From Cyprinodon diabolis (taxonomy: Eukaryota; Chordata; Actinopteri; Cyprinodontiformes; Cyprinodontidae): a stretch of 64,000 bases of DNA. Location: positions 62,001 through 126,000 of the forward strand of contig JARPUW010000296.1 in assembly GCA_030533445.1 (NCBI GenBank), given 5' to 3'. Both the position numbers and the translations under genes were made by a program. Below the pieces are notes generated by a model. The model searched no databases, was not told the origin of the DNA, and saw only the letters and a program-made list of their open reading frames with translations. Of the stretch, positions 1-12,200 are shown one piece after another (the first letter of the stretch is position 1; the number at the start of each line of letters is the position of its first letter).

Positions 1-2731
1 AGCTCAAGGCTCCAGATGCTCAAGGTTCCTGAAGCACCAGCAGCTCAAGGTTCCAGCAGCTCAAGGTTCCAGAAGCACCAGCAGCTCAAGGTTCCAGCAG
101 CTCAAGGTTCCAGAAGCACCAGCAGCTCAAGGTTCCAGCAGCTCAAGGTTCCAGAAGCGCCAGCAGCTCAAGGCTCCAGCCGCTCAAGGTTCCAGAAGCT
201 CAAGGCTCCAGATGCTCAAGGTTCCAGAAGCACCAGCAGCTCAAGGTTCCAGCAGCTCAAGGTTCCAGCAGCTCAAGGTTCCAGAAGCACCAGCAGCTCA
301 AGGTTCCAGCAGCTCAAGGTTCCAGAAGCACCAGCAGCTCAAGGTTCCAGAAGCTCAAGGCTCCAGATGCTCAAGGTTCCAGAAGCACCAGCAGCTCAAG
401 GTTCCAGCAGCTCAAGGTTCCAGAAGCTCAAGGCTCCAGATGCTCAAGATTCCAGAAGCACCAGCAGCTCAAGGTTCCAGCAGCTCAAGGTTCCAGCAGC
501 TCAAGGTTCCAGAAGCACCAGCAGCTCAAGGTTCCAGAAGCTCAAGGCTCCAGATGCTCAAGGTTCCAGAAGCACCAGCAGCTCAAGGTTCCAGCAGCTC
601 AAGGTTCCAGAAGCACCAGCAGCTCAAGGTTCCAGCAGCTCAAGGTTCCAGCAGCACCAGCAGCTCAAGGTTCCAGCAGCTCAGGGTTCCAGAAGCACCA
701 GCAGCTCAAGGCTGCAGCAGCTCAAGGTTCCAGCAGCTCAAGGTTCCAGAAGCACCAGCAGCTCAAGGTTCCAGAAGCTCAAGGCTCCAGATGCTCAAGG
801 TTCCAGAAGCACCAGCAGCTCAAGGTTCCAGCAGCTCAAGGTTCCAGAAGCTCAAGGCTCCAGATGCTCAAGGTTCCAGAAGCACCAGCAGCTCAAGGTT
901 CCAGCAGCTCAAGGTTCCAGCAGCTCAAGGTTCCAGCAGCTCAAGGTTCCAGAAGCACCAGCAGCTCAAGGTTCCAGAAGCTCAAGGCTCCAGATGCTCA
1001 AGGTTCCAGAAGCACCAGCAGCTCAAGGTTCCAGCAGCTCAAGGTTCCAGAAGCACCAGCAGCTCAAGGTTCCAGCAGCTCAAGGTTCCAGCAGCTCAAA
1101 GTTCCAGAAGCACCAGCAGCTCAAGGCTCCAGCAGCTCAAGGTTCCAGAAGCTCAAGGCTCCAGATGCTCAAGGTTCCAGATGCACCAGCAGCTCAAGGT
1201 TCCAGAAGCTCAAGGTTCCAGCAGCTCAAGGCTCCAGATGCTCAAGGCTCCAGATGCTCAAAGTTCCAGCAGCTCAATGTTCCAGCAGCTCAAGGTTCCA
1301 GCAGCTCAAGGTTCCAGAAGCACCAGCAGCTCAAGGTTCCAGCAGCTCAAGGTTCCAGCAGCTCAAGGTTCCAGCAGCTCAAGGTTCCAGAAGCACCAGC
1401 AGCTCAAGGCTCCAGCAGCTCAAGGTTCCAGAAGCTCAAGGCTCCAGATGCTCAAGGTTCCAGATGCACTAGCAGCTCAAGGTTCCAGAAGCTCAAGGTT
1501 CCAGCAGCTCAAAGTTCCAGCAGCTCAAGGTTCCAGATGCTCAAGGTTCCAGAAGCACCAGCAGCTCAATGCTTCAGCAGCTCAAGGTTCCAGCAGCTCA
1601 AGGTTCCAGAAGCTCAAGGCTCCAGATGCTCAAGGTTCCAGAAGCACCAGCAGCTCAAGGTTCCAGCAGCTCAAGGTTCCAGCAGCTCAAGGTTCCAGAA
1701 GCACCAGCAGCTCAAGGTTCCAGCAGCTCAAGGTTCCAGAAGCACCAGCAGCTCAAGGTTCTAGAAGCTCAAGGCTCCAGATGCTCAAGGTTCCAGAAGC
1801 ACCAGCAGCTCAAGGTTCCAGCAGCTCAAGGTTCCAGAAGCTCAAGGCTCCAGATGCTCAAGGTTCCAGAAGCACCAGCAGCTCAAGGTTCCAGCAGCTC
1901 AAGGTTCCAGCAGCTCAAGGTTCCAGCAGCTCAAGGTTCCAGAAGCACCAGCAGCTCAAGGTTCCAGAAGCTCAAGGCTCCAGATGCTCAAGGTTCCAGA
2001 AGCACCAGCAGCTCAAGGTTCCAGCAGCTCAAGGTTCCAGAAGCACCAGCAGCTCAAGGTTCCAGCAGCTCAAGGTTCCAGCAGCTCAAAGTTCCAGAAG
2101 CACCAGCAGCTCAAGGCTCCAGCAGCTCAAGGTTCCAGAAGCTCAAGGCTCCAGATGCTCAAGGTTCCAGATGCACCAGCAGCTCAAGGTTCCAGAAGCT
2201 CAAGGTTCCAGCAGCTCAAGGCTCCAGATGCTCAAGGCTCCAGATGCTCAAAGTTCCAGCAGCTCAATGTTCCAGCAGCTCAAGGTTCCAGCAGCTCAAG
2301 GTTCCAGAAGCACCAGCAGCTCAAGGCTCCAGCAGCTCAAGGTTCCAGAAGCTCAAGGCTCCAGATGCTCAAGGTTCCAGAACCACCAGCAGCTCAAGGG
2401 TCCAGCAGCTCAAGGTTCCAGAAGCACCAGCAGCTCAAGGTTCCAGCAGCTCAAGGTTCCAGCAGCTCAAGGTTCCAGAAGCACCTTCAGCTCAAGGTTC
2501 CAGCAGATCAAGGTTCCAGAAGCACCAGCAGCTCAAGGTTCCAGCAGCTCAAGGTTCCAGCAGCTCAAGGTTCCAGAAGCGCCAGCAGCTCAAGGCTCCA
2601 GCAGCCCAAGGTTCCAGAAGCTCAAGGCTCCAGATTCTCAAGGTTCCAGAAGCACCAGCAGCTCAAGGTTCCAGCAGCTCAAAGTTCCAGCAGCTCAAGG
2701 TTCCAGAAAGACCAGCAGCTCAAGGTTCCAG
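1..2731 (+). repeat. HOR segment 1 (left-truncated), type A head
   Basis: The segment starts mid-unit. CCTGAAG, with TGA at 30-32, marks the end of a cassette that lies outside the window. It is followed by the type A head: GAAGCGCC near 155 and AGCCGCTC near 178. CAAGATT at about 449 recurs at about 9649 and 35819. From 16 onward it matches the segment beginning at 9216 at offset 9200, then 9216 from before about 1.4 kb on, so one 16-bp unit has been gained or lost between them. The match ends near 2.46 kb. Local private variants include CAAGGGTCC near 2398 and CACCTTCAG near 2481. The final part matches the tail of the segment ending at 30.25 kb. Confidence 0.85.
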
Positions 2732-3414
2732 TAGCTCAAGGCTCCACATGCTCAAGGTTCCAGAAGAACCAGCAGCTCAAGGTTCCAGCAGCTCAAGGTT
2801 CCAGAAGCTCAAGGCTCCAGATGCTCAAGGTTCCAGAAGCACCAGCAGCTCAAGGTTCCAGCAGCTCAAGGTTCCAGAAGCACCAGCAGCTCAAGGTTCC
2901 AGAAGCTCAAGGCTCCAGATGCTCAAGGTTCCAGAAGCACCAGCAGCTCAAGGTTCCAGCAGCTCAAGGTTCCAGCAGCTCAAGGTTCCAGATGCTCAAG
3001 GTTCCAGATGCACCAGCAGCTCAAGGTTCCAGAAGCTCAAGGGTCCAGCAGCTCAAGGCTCCAGATGCTCAAGGCTCCAGATGCTCAAAGTTCCAGCAGC
3101 TCAAGGTTCCAGCAGCTCAAGGTTCCAGCAGCTCAAGGTTCCAGAAGCACCAGCAGCTCAAGGCTCCAGCAGCTCAAGGTTCCAGAAGCTATAGGCTCCA
3201 GATGCTCAAGGTTCCAGAACCACCAGCAGCTCAAGGTTCCAGCAGCTCAAGGTTCCAGAAGCACCAGCAGCTCAAGGTTCCAGCAGCTCAAGGTTCCAGA
3301 AGCACCAGCAGCTCAAGGTTCCAGCAGCTCAAGGCTCTAGCAGCTCAAGGTTCCAGAAGCACCAGCAGCTCAAGGTTCCAGAAGCTCAAGGCTCCAGATG
3401 CTCAAGGTTCCTGA
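2732..3414 (+). repeat. Boundary cassette 1, type A haplotype
   Basis: This 683-bp cassette runs from the GTAG variant (TAG 2732-2734) through CTATAGG (TAG 3192-3194) and CTCTAGC (TAG 3338-3340) to CCTGAAG (TGA 3412-3414). The type A marker GAAAGACC lies just upstream of the GTAG. A private GAAGAACC near 2766 is shared only with cassette 5 (near 29602), which pairs these two copies. The three stops fall in three different forward frames within 220 bp. Confidence 0.9.
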
Positions 3415-4842
3415 AGCACCAGCAGCTCAAGGTTCCAGCAGCTCAAGGTTCCAGAAGCACCAGCAGCTCAAGGTTCCAGCAGCTCAAGGTTCCAGAAGCA
3501 CCAGCAGCTCAAGGTTCCAGCAGCTCAAGATTCCAGAAGCGCCAGCAGCTCAAGGCTCCAGCCGCTCAAGGTTCCAGAAGCTCAAGGCTCCAGATGCTCA
3601 AGGTTCCAGAAGCACCAGCAGCTCAAGGTTCCAGCAGCTCAAGGTTCCAGCAGCTCAAGGTTCCAGAAGCACCAGCAGCTCAAGGTTCCAGCAGCTCAAG
3701 GTTCCAGAAGCACCAGCAGCTCAAGGTTCCAGAAGCTCAAGGCTCCAGATGCTCAAGGTTCCAGAAGCACCAGCAGCTCAAGGTTCCAGCAGCTCAAGGT
3801 TCCAGAAGCTCAAGGCTCCAGATGCTCAAGGTTCCAGAAGCACCAGCAGCTCAAGGTTCCAGAAGCTCAAGGTTCCAGCAGCTCAAGGCTCCAGATGCTC
3901 AAGGCTCCAGAAGCACCAGCAGCTCAAGGTTCCAGAAGCTCGAGGCTCCAGATGCTCAAGGTTCCAGAAGCACCAGCAGCTCAAGGTTCCAGCAGCTCAA
4001 GGTTCCAGCAGCTCAAGGTTCCAGAAGCACCAGCAGCTCAAGGTTCCAGCAGCTCAAGGTTCCAGCAGCACCAGCAGCTCAAGGTTCCAGCAGCTCAGGG
4101 TTCCAGAAGCACCAGCAGCTCAAGGCTGCAGCAGCTCAAGGTTCCAGAAGCTCAAGGTTCCAGAAGCACCAGCAGCTCAAGGTTCCAGAAGCTCAAGGCT
4201 CCAGAAGCTCAAGGTTCCAGAAGCACCAGCAGCTCAAGGTTCCAGCAGCTCAAGGTTCCAGAAGCTCAAGGCTCCAGATGCTCAAGGTTCCAGAAGCACC
4301 AGCAGCTCAAGGTTCCAGCAGCTCAAGGTTCCAGCAGCTCAAGGTTCCAGAAGCACCAGCAGCTCAAGGTTCCAGAAGCTCAAGGCTCCAGATGCTCAAG
4401 GTTCCAGAAGCACCAGCAGCTCAAGGTTCCAGCAGCTCAAGGTTCCAGAAGCACCAGCAGCTCAAGGTTCTAGCAGCTCAAGGTTCAAGCAGCTCAAAGT
4501 TCCAGAAGCACCAGCAGCTAAAGGCTCCAGCAGCTCAAGGTTCCAGAAGCTCAAGGCTCCAGATGCTCAAGGTTCCAGATGCACCAGCAGCTCAAGGTTC
4601 CAGAAGCTCAAGGTTCCAGCAGCTCAAGGCTCCAGATGCTCAAGGCTCCAGAAGCACCAGCAGCTCAAGGTTCCAGAAGCTCAAGGCTCCAGATGCTCAA
4701 GGTTCCAGAAGCACCAGCAGCTCAAGGTTCCAGCAGCTCAAGGTTCCAGCAGCTCAAGGTTCCAGAAGCACCAGCAGCTCAAGGTTCCAGCAGCTCAAGG
4801 TTCCAGCAGCACCAGCAGCTCAAGGTTCCAGCAGCTCAGGGT

Positions 4843-6893
4843 TCCAGAAGCACCAGCAGCTCAAGGCTGCAGCAGCTCAAGGTTCCAGCAGCTCAAGGTT
4901 CCAGAAGCACCAGCAGCTCAAGGCTCCAGCAGCTCAAGGTTCCAGAAGCTCAAGGCTCCAGATGCTCAAGGTTCCAGATGCACCAGCAGCTCAAGGTTCC
5001 AGAAGCTCAGGGTTCCAGCAGCTCAAGGTTCCAGCAGCTCAAGGTTCCAGCAGCTCAAGGTTCCAGAAGCACCAGCAGCTCAAGGCTCCAGCAGCTCAAG
5101 GTTCCAGCAGCTCAAGGTTCCAGAAGCACCAGCAACTCAAGGTTCCAGCAGCTCAAGGTTCCAGAAGCACCAGCAGCTCAAGGTTCCAGCAGCTCAAGGC
5201 TCCAGCAGCTCAGAGTTCCGGCAGCTCAAGGCTCCAGCAGCTCAAGGTTCCAGAAGCACCAGCAGCTCAAGGTTCCAGAAGCTCAAGGCTCCAGATGCTC
5301 AAGGTTCCAGAAGCACCAGCAGCTCAAGGTTCCAGCAGCTCAAGGTTCCAGCAGCTGAAGGTTCCAGAAGCACCAGCAGCTCAAGGTTCCAGCAGCTCAA
5401 GGTTCCAGCAGCACCAGCAGCTCAAGGTTCCAGCAGCTCAGGGTTACAGCAGCTCAAGGCTCCAGAAGCTAGAGGTTCCAGAAGCTCAAGGTTCCAGCAG
5501 CTCAATGTTCCAGAAGCACCAGCAGCTCAAGGCTGCAGCAGCTCAAGGTTCCAGCAGCTCAAGGTTCCAGAAGCACCAGCAGCTCAAGGCTCCAGCAGCT
5601 CAAGGTTCCAGAAGCTCAAGGCTCCAGATGCTCAAGGTTCCAGATGCACCAGCAGCTCAAGGTTCCAGAAGCTCAGGGTTCCAGCAGCTCAAGGTTCCAG
5701 CAGCTCAAGGTTCCAGCAGCTCAAGGTTCCAGAAGCACCAGCAGCTCAAGGCTCCAGCAGCTCAAGGTTCCAGCAGCTCAAGGTTCCAGAAGCACCAGCA
5801 ACTCAAGGTTCCAGCAGCTCAAGGTTCCAGAAGCACCAGCAGCTCAAGGTTCCAGCAGCTCAAGGCTCCAGCAGCTCAGAGTTCCGGCAGCTCAAGGCTC
5901 CAGCAGCTCAAGGTTCCAGAAGAACCAGCAGCTCAAGGTTCCAGAAGCTCAAGGCTCCAGATGCTCAAGGTTCCAGAAGCACCAGCAGCTCAAGGTTCCA
6001 GCAGCTCAAGGTTCCAGCAGCTGAAGGTTCCAGAAGCACCAGCAGCTCAAGGTTCCAGCAGCTCAAGGTTCCAGCAGCACCAGCAGCTCAAGGTTCCAGC
6101 AGCTCAGGGTTACAGCAGCTCAAGGCTCCAGAAGCTAGAGGTTCCAGAAGCTCAAGGTTCCAGCAGCTCAATGTTCCAGAAGCACCAGCAGCTCAAGGCT
6201 GCAGCAGCTCAAGGTTCCAGCAGCTCAAGGTTCCAGAAGCACCAGCAGCTCAAGGCTCCAGCAGCTCAAGGTTCCAGAAGCTCAAGGCTCCAGATGCTCA
6301 AGGTTCCAGATGCACCAGCAGCTCAAGGTTCCAGAAGCTCAGGGTTCCAGCAGCTCAAGGTTCCAGCAGCTCAAGGTTCCAGCAGCTCAAGGTTCCAGAA
6401 GCACCAGCAGCTCAAGGCTCCAGCAGCTCAAGGTTCCAGCAGCTCAAGGTTCCAGAAGCACCAGCAACTCAAGGTTCCAGCAGCTCAAGGTTCCAGAAGC
6501 ACCAGCAGCTCAAGGTTCCAGCAGCTCAAGGCTCCAGCAGCTCAGAGTTCCGGCAGCTCAAGGCTCCAGCAGCTCAAGGTTCCAGAAGAACCAGCAGCTC
6601 AAGGTTCCAGAAGCTCAAGGCTCCAGATGCTCAAGGTTCCAGAAGCACCAGCAGCTCAAGGTTCCAGCAGCTCAAGGTTCCAGCAGCTGAAGGTTCCAGA
6701 AGCACCAGCAGCTCAAGGTTCCAGCAGCTCAAGGTTCCAGCAGCACCAGCAGCTCAAGGTTCCAGCAGCTCAGGGTTACAGCAGCTCAAGGCTCCAGAAG
6801 CTAGAGGTTCCAGAAGCTCAAGGTTCCAGCAGCTCAATGTTCCAGAAGCACCAGCAGCTCAAGGCTGCAGCAGCTCAAGGTTCCAGCAGCTCA
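4843..6893 (+). repeat. 666-bp repeat, three tandem copies
   Basis: The landmarks GATGCACC at 4978, 5644 and 6310, and CAGCTGAAGG (TGA ending at 5358, 6024 and 6690), recur at exactly 666 bp. Each copy also holds GCAACTC, GTTCCGGC, GGGTTACAG and GCTAGAGG in the same order. Copies 2 and 3 share AGAAGAACC, where copy 1 has AGAAGCACC, so the newest duplication is between copies 2 and 3. The edges are approximate, judged by loss of identity. The sister segment at 31.7 kb has only two copies. Confidence 0.9.
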
Positions 6894-7350
6894 AAGTTCC
6901 AGATGCACCAGCAGCTCAAGGTTCCAGAAGCTCAAGGTTCCAGCAGCTCAAGGCTCCAGATGCTCAAGGCTCCAGATGCTCAAAGTTCCAGCAGCTCAAT
7001 GTTCCAGCAGCTCAAGGTTCCAGCAGCTCAAGGTTCCAGCAGCTCAAGGTTCCAGATGCTCAAGGTTCCAGATGCACCAGCAGCTCAAGGTTCCAGAAGC
7101 TCAAGGGTCCAGCAGCTCAAGGCTCCAGATGCTCAAGTCTCCAGATGCTCAAAGTTCCAGCAGCTCAAGGTTCCAGCAGCTCAAGGTTCCAGCAGCTCAA
7201 GGTTCCAGAAGCACCAGCAGCTCAAGGCTCCAGCAGCTCAAGGTTCCAGAAGCTATAGGCTCCAGATGCTCAAGGTTCCAGAACCACCAGCAGCTCAAGG
7301 TTCCAGCAGCTCAAGGTTCCAGAAGCACCAGCAGCTCAAGGTTCCAGCAG
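6894..7350 (+). repeat. Truncated boundary-cassette remnant inside HOR segment 2
   Basis: This stretch has the internal part of a cassette: GATGCTC followed by GATGCACC, CTCAAGGGTCC near 7103, then CTATAGG ending at 7258 and GAACCACC. It lacks both the upstream GTAG and the downstream CCTGAAG. After about 7370 it switches to the GCAACTC/GTTCCGGC block of the 666-bp family. The sister segment has the same remnant at about 33,064-33,520, so the truncation predates the super-repeat duplication. Confidence 0.75.
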
Positions 7351-8549
7351 CTCAAGGTTCCAGAAGCACCAGCAACTCAAGGTTCCAGCAGCTCAAGGTT
7401 CCAGAAGCACCAGCAGCTCAAGGTTCCAGCAGCTCAAGGCTCCAGCAGCTCAGAGTTCCGGCAGCTCAAGGCTCCAGCAGCTCAAGGTTCCAGAAGCACC
7501 AGCAGCTCAAGGTTCCAGAAGCTCAAGGCTCCAGATGCTCAAGGTTCCAGAAGCACCAGCAGCTCAAGGTTCCAGCAGCTCAAGGTTCCAGCAGCTGAAG
7601 GTTCCAGAAGCACCAGCAGCTCAAGGTTCCAGCAGCTCAAGGTTCCAGCAGCACCAGCAGCTCAAGGTTCCAGCAGCTCAGGGTTACAGCAGCTCAAGGC
7701 TCCAGAAGCTAGAGGTTCCAGAAGCTCAAGGTTCCAGCAGCTCAATGTTCCAGAAGCACCAGCAGCTCAAGGCTGCAGCAGCTCAAGGTTCCAGCAGCTC
7801 AAAGTTCCAGAAGCACCAGCAACTCAAGGCTCCAGCAGCTCAAGGTTCCAGAAGCTCAAGGCTCCAGATGCTCAAGGTTCCAGATGCACCAGCAGCTCAA
7901 GGTTCCAGAAGCTCAAGGTTCCAGCAGCTCAAGGCTCCAGATGCTCAAGGCTCCAGATGCTCAAAGTTCCAGCAGCTCAATGTTCCAGCAGCTCAAGGTT
8001 CCAGCAGCTCAAGGTTCCAGCAGCTCAAGGTTCCAGAAGCACCAGCAGCTCAAGGTTCCAGCAGCTCAGGGTTACAGTAGCTCAAGGCTCCAGAAGCTAG
8101 AGGTTCCAGAAGCTCAAGGTTCCAGCAGCTCAATGTTCCAGAAGCACCAGCAGCTCAAGGCTGCAGCAGCTCAAGGTTCCAGCAGCTCAAAGTTCCAGAA
8201 GCACCAGCAGCTCAAGGCTCCAGCAGCTCAAGGTTCCAGAAGCTCAAGGCTCCAGAACCACCAGCAGCTCAAGGTTCCAGCAGCTCAAGGTTCCAGAAGC
8301 ACCAGCAGCTCAAGGTTCCAGCAGATCAAGGTTCCAGAAGCACCAGCAGCTCAAGGTTCCAGCAGCTCAAGGTTCCAGCAGCTCAAGGTTCCAGAAGCGC
8401 CAGCAGCTCAAGGCTCCAGCAGCCCAAGGTTCCAGAAGCTCAAGGCTCCAGATTCTCAAGGTTCCAGAAGCACCAGCAGCTCAAGGTTCCAGCAGCTCAA
8501 AGTTCCAGCAGCTCAAGGTTCCAGAAAGACCAGCAGCTCAAGGTTCCAG

Positions 8550-9232
8550 TAGCTCAAGGCTCCACATGCTCAAGGTTCCAGAAGCACCAGCAGCTCAAGG
8601 TTCCAGCAGCTCAAGGTTCCAGAAGCTCAAGGCTCCAGATGCTCAAGGTTCCAGAAGCACCAGCAGCTCAAGGTTCCAGCAGCTCAAGGTTCCAGAAGCA
8701 CCAGCAGCTCAAGGTTCCAGAAGCTCAAGGCTCCAGATGCTCAAGGTTCCAGAAGCACCAGCAGCTCAAGGTTCCAGCAGCTCAAGGTTCCAGCAGCTCA
8801 AGGTTCCAGATGCTCAAGGTTCCAGATGCACCAGCAGCTCAAGGTTCCAGAAACTCAAGGGTCCAGCAGCTCAAGGCTCCAGATGCTCAAGGCTCCAGAT
8901 GCTCAAAGTTCCAGCAGCTCAAGGTTCCAGCAGCTCAAGGTTCCAGCAGCTCAAGGTTCCAGAAGCACCAGCAGCTCAAGGCTCCAGCAGCTCAAGGTTC
9001 CAGAAGCTATAGGCTCCAGATGCTCAAGGTTCCAGAAGCACCAGCAGCTCAAGGTTCCAGCAGCTCAAGGTTCCAGAAGCACCAGCAGCTCAAGGTTCCA
9101 GCAGCTCAAGGTTCCAGAAGCACCAGCAGCTCAAGGTTCCAGCAGCTCAAGGCTCTAGCAGCTCAAGGTTCCAGAAGCACCAGCAGCTCAAGGTTCCAGA
9201 AGCTCAAGGCTCCAGATGCTCAAGGTTCCTGA
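8550..9232 (+). repeat. Boundary cassette 2, type A haplotype
   Basis: Landmarks sit at the standard spacings: TAG 8550-8552, CTATAGG ending 9012, CTCTAGC ending 9158, and CCTGAAG with TGA 9230-9232. GAAAGACC lies upstream. AAACTCAAGGG near 8851 and GAAGCACC in place of GAACCACC after CTATAGG are shared only with cassette 6 at 34,720-35,402, which pairs them. Confidence 0.9.
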
Positions 9233-12200
9233 AGCACCAGCAGCTCAAGGTTCCAGCAGCTCAAGGTTCCAGAAGCACCAGCAGCTCAAGGTTCCAGCAG
9301 CTCAAGGTTCCAGAAGCACCAGCAGCTCAAGGTTCCAGCAGCTCAAGGTTCCAGAAGCGCCAGCAGCTCAAGGCTCCAGCCGCTCAAGGTTCCAGAAGCT
9401 CAAGGCTCCAGATGCTCAAGGTTCCAGAAGCACCAGCAGCTCAAGGTTCCAGCAGCTCAAGGTTCCAGCAGCTCAAGGTTCCAGAAGCACCAGCAGCTCA
9501 AGGTTCCAGCAGCTCAAGGTTCCAGAAGCACCAGCAGCTCAAGGTTCCAGAAGCTCAAGGCTCCAGATGCTCAAGGTTCCAGAAGCACCAGCAGCTCAAG
9601 GTTCCAGCAGCTCAAGGTTCCAGAAGCTCAAGGCTCCAGATGCTCAAGATTCCAGAAGCACCAGCAGCTCAAGGTTCCAGCAGCTCAAGGTTCCAGCAGC
9701 TCAAGGTTCCAGCAGCTCAAGGTTCCAGAAGCACCAGCAGCTCAAGGTTCCAGAAGCTCAAGGCTCCAGATGCTCAAGGTTCCAGAAGCACCAGCAGCTC
9801 AAGGTTCCAGCAGCTCAAGGTTCCAGAAGCACCAGCAGCTCAAGGTTCCAGCAGCTCAAGGTTCCAGCAGCACCAGCAGCTCAAGGTTCCAGCAGCTCAG
9901 GGTTCCAGAAGCACCAGCAGCTCAAGGCTGCAGCAGCTCAAGGTTCCAGCAGCTCAAGGTTCCAGAAGCACCAGCAGCTCAAGGTTCCAGAAGCTCAAGG
10001 CTCCAGATGCTCAAGGTTCCAGAAGCACCAGCAGCTCAAGGTTCCAGCAGCTCAAGGTTCCAGAAGCTCAAGGCTCCAGATGCTCAAGGTTCCAGAAGCA
10101 CCAGCAGCTCAAGGTTCCAGCAGCTCAAGGTTCCAGCAGCTCAAGGTTCCAGCAGCTCAAGGTTCCAGAAGCACCAGCAGCTCAAGGTTCCAGAAGCTCA
10201 AGGCTCCAGATGCTCAAGGTTCCAGAAGCACCAGCAGCTCAAGGTTCCAGCAGCTCAAGGTTCCAGAAGCACCAGCAGCTCAAGGTTCCAGCAGCTCAAG
10301 GTTCCAGCAGCTCAAAGTTCCAGAAGCACCAGCAGCTCAAGGCTCCAGCAGCTCAAGGTTCCAGAAGCTCAAGGCTCCAGATGCTCAAGGTTCCAGATGC
10401 ACCAGCAGCTCAAGGTTCCAGAAGCTCAAGGTTCCAGCAGCTCAAGGCTCCAGATGCTCAAGGCTCCAGATGCTCAAAGTTCCAGCAGCTCAATGTTCCA
10501 GCAGCTCAAGGTTCCAGCAGCTCAAGGTTCCAGAAGCACCAGCAGCTCAAGGTTCCAGCAGCTCAAGGTTCCAGCAGCTCAAGGTTCCAGCAGCTCAAGG
10601 TTCCAGAAGCACCAGCAGCTCAAGGCTCCAGCAGCTCAAGGTTCCAGAAGCTCAAGGCTCCAGATGCTCAAGGTTCCAGATGCACTAGCAGCTCAAGGTT
10701 CCAGAAGCTCAAGGTTCCAGCAGCTCAAAGTTCCAGCAGCTCAAGGTTCCAGATGCTCAAGGTTCCAGAAGCACCAGCAGCTCAATGCTTCAGCAGCTCA
10801 AGGTTCCAGCAGCTCAAGGTTCCAGAAGCTCAAGGCTCCAGATGCTCAAGGTTCCAGAAGCACCAGCAGCTCAAGGTTCCAGCAGCTCAAGGTTCCAGCA
10901 GCTCAAGGTTCCAGAAGCACCAGCAGCTCAAGGTTCCAGCAGCTCAAGGTTCCAGAAGCACCAGCAGCTCAAGGTTCTAGAAGCTCAAGGCTCCAGATGC
11001 TCAAGGTTCCAGAAGCACCAGCAGCTCAAGGTTCCAGCAGCTCAATGTTCCAGAAGCTCAAGGCTCCAGATGCTCAAGGTTCCAGAAGCACCAGCAGCTC
11101 AAGGTTCCAGCAGCTCAAGGTTCCAGCAGCTCAAGGTTCCAGCAGCTCAAGGTTCCAGAAGCACCAGCAGCTCAAGGTTCCAGAAGCTCAAGGCTCCAGA
11201 TGCTCAAGGTTCCAGAAGCACCAGCAGCTCAAGGTTCCAGCAGCTCAAGGTTCCAGAAGCACCAGCAGCTCAAGGTTCCAGCAGCTCAAGGTTCCAGCAG
11301 CTCAAAGTTCCAGAAGCACCAGCAGCTCAAGGCTCCAGCAGCTCAAGGTTCCAGAAGCTCAAGGCTCCAGATGCTCAAGGTTCCAGATGCACCAGCAGCT
11401 CAAGGTTCCAGAAGCTCAAGGTTCCAGCAGCTCAAGGCTCCAGATGCTCAAGGCTCCAGATGCTCAAAGTTCCAGCAGCTCAATGTTCCAGCAGCTCAAG
11501 GTTCCAGCAGCTCAAGGTTCCAGAAGCACCAGCAGCTCAAGGCTCCAGCAGCTCAAGGTTCCAGAAGCTCAAGGCTCCAGATGCTCAAGGTTCCAGAACC
11601 ACCAGCAGCTCAAGGTTCCAGCAGCTCAAGGTTCCAGAAGCACCAGCAGCTCAAGGTTCCAGCAGCTCAAGGTTCCAGAAGCACCAGCAGCTCAAGGTTC
11701 CAGCAGCTCAAGGTTCCAGCAGCTCAAGGTTCCAGAAGCACCAGCAGCTCAAGGTTCCAGCAGCTCAAGGTTCCAGAAGCACCATCAGCTCAAGGTTCCA
11801 GCAGCTCAAGGCTCCAGCAGCTCAAGGTTCCAGCAGCTCAAGGTTCCAGCAGCTCAAGGTTCCAGAAGCACCAGCAGCTCAAGGTTCCAGAAGCTCAATG
11901 CTCCAGATGCTCAAGGTTCCAGAAGCACCAGCAGCTCAAGGTTCCAGCAGCTCAAGGTTCCAGAAGCTCAAGGCTCCAGAAGCTCAAGGTTCCAGCAGCA
12001 CCAGCAGCTCAAGGTTCCAGCAGCTCAGGGTTACAGCAGCTCAAGGCTCCAGAAGCTAGAGGTTCCAGAAGCTCAAGGTTCCAGCAGCTCAATGTTCCAG
12101 AAGCACCAGCAGCTCAAGGCTGCAGCAGCTCAAGGTTCCAGCAGCTCAAAGTTCCAGAAGCACCAGCAACTCAAGGCTCCAGCAGCTCAAGGTTCCAGAA

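Larger units (their letters stand above)
3415..8549 (+). repeat. HOR segment 2, type A head, with 666-bp sub-array
   Basis: This segment follows a type A cassette and begins with the GAAGCGCC/AGCCGCTC head near 3540-3570. It is collinear with 30,251-34,719: offset 26,836 up to the 666-bp sub-array and 26,170 after it. The 666-bp difference is exactly one sub-array copy. It carries GGGTTACAG, GCTAGAGG, GTTCCGGC and GCAACTC variants that are rare outside this segment family. A truncated cassette remnant, CTATAGG without the following CCTGAAG, ends at 7258. CAAGTCTCC near 7136 is private to this copy. Confidence 0.85.
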
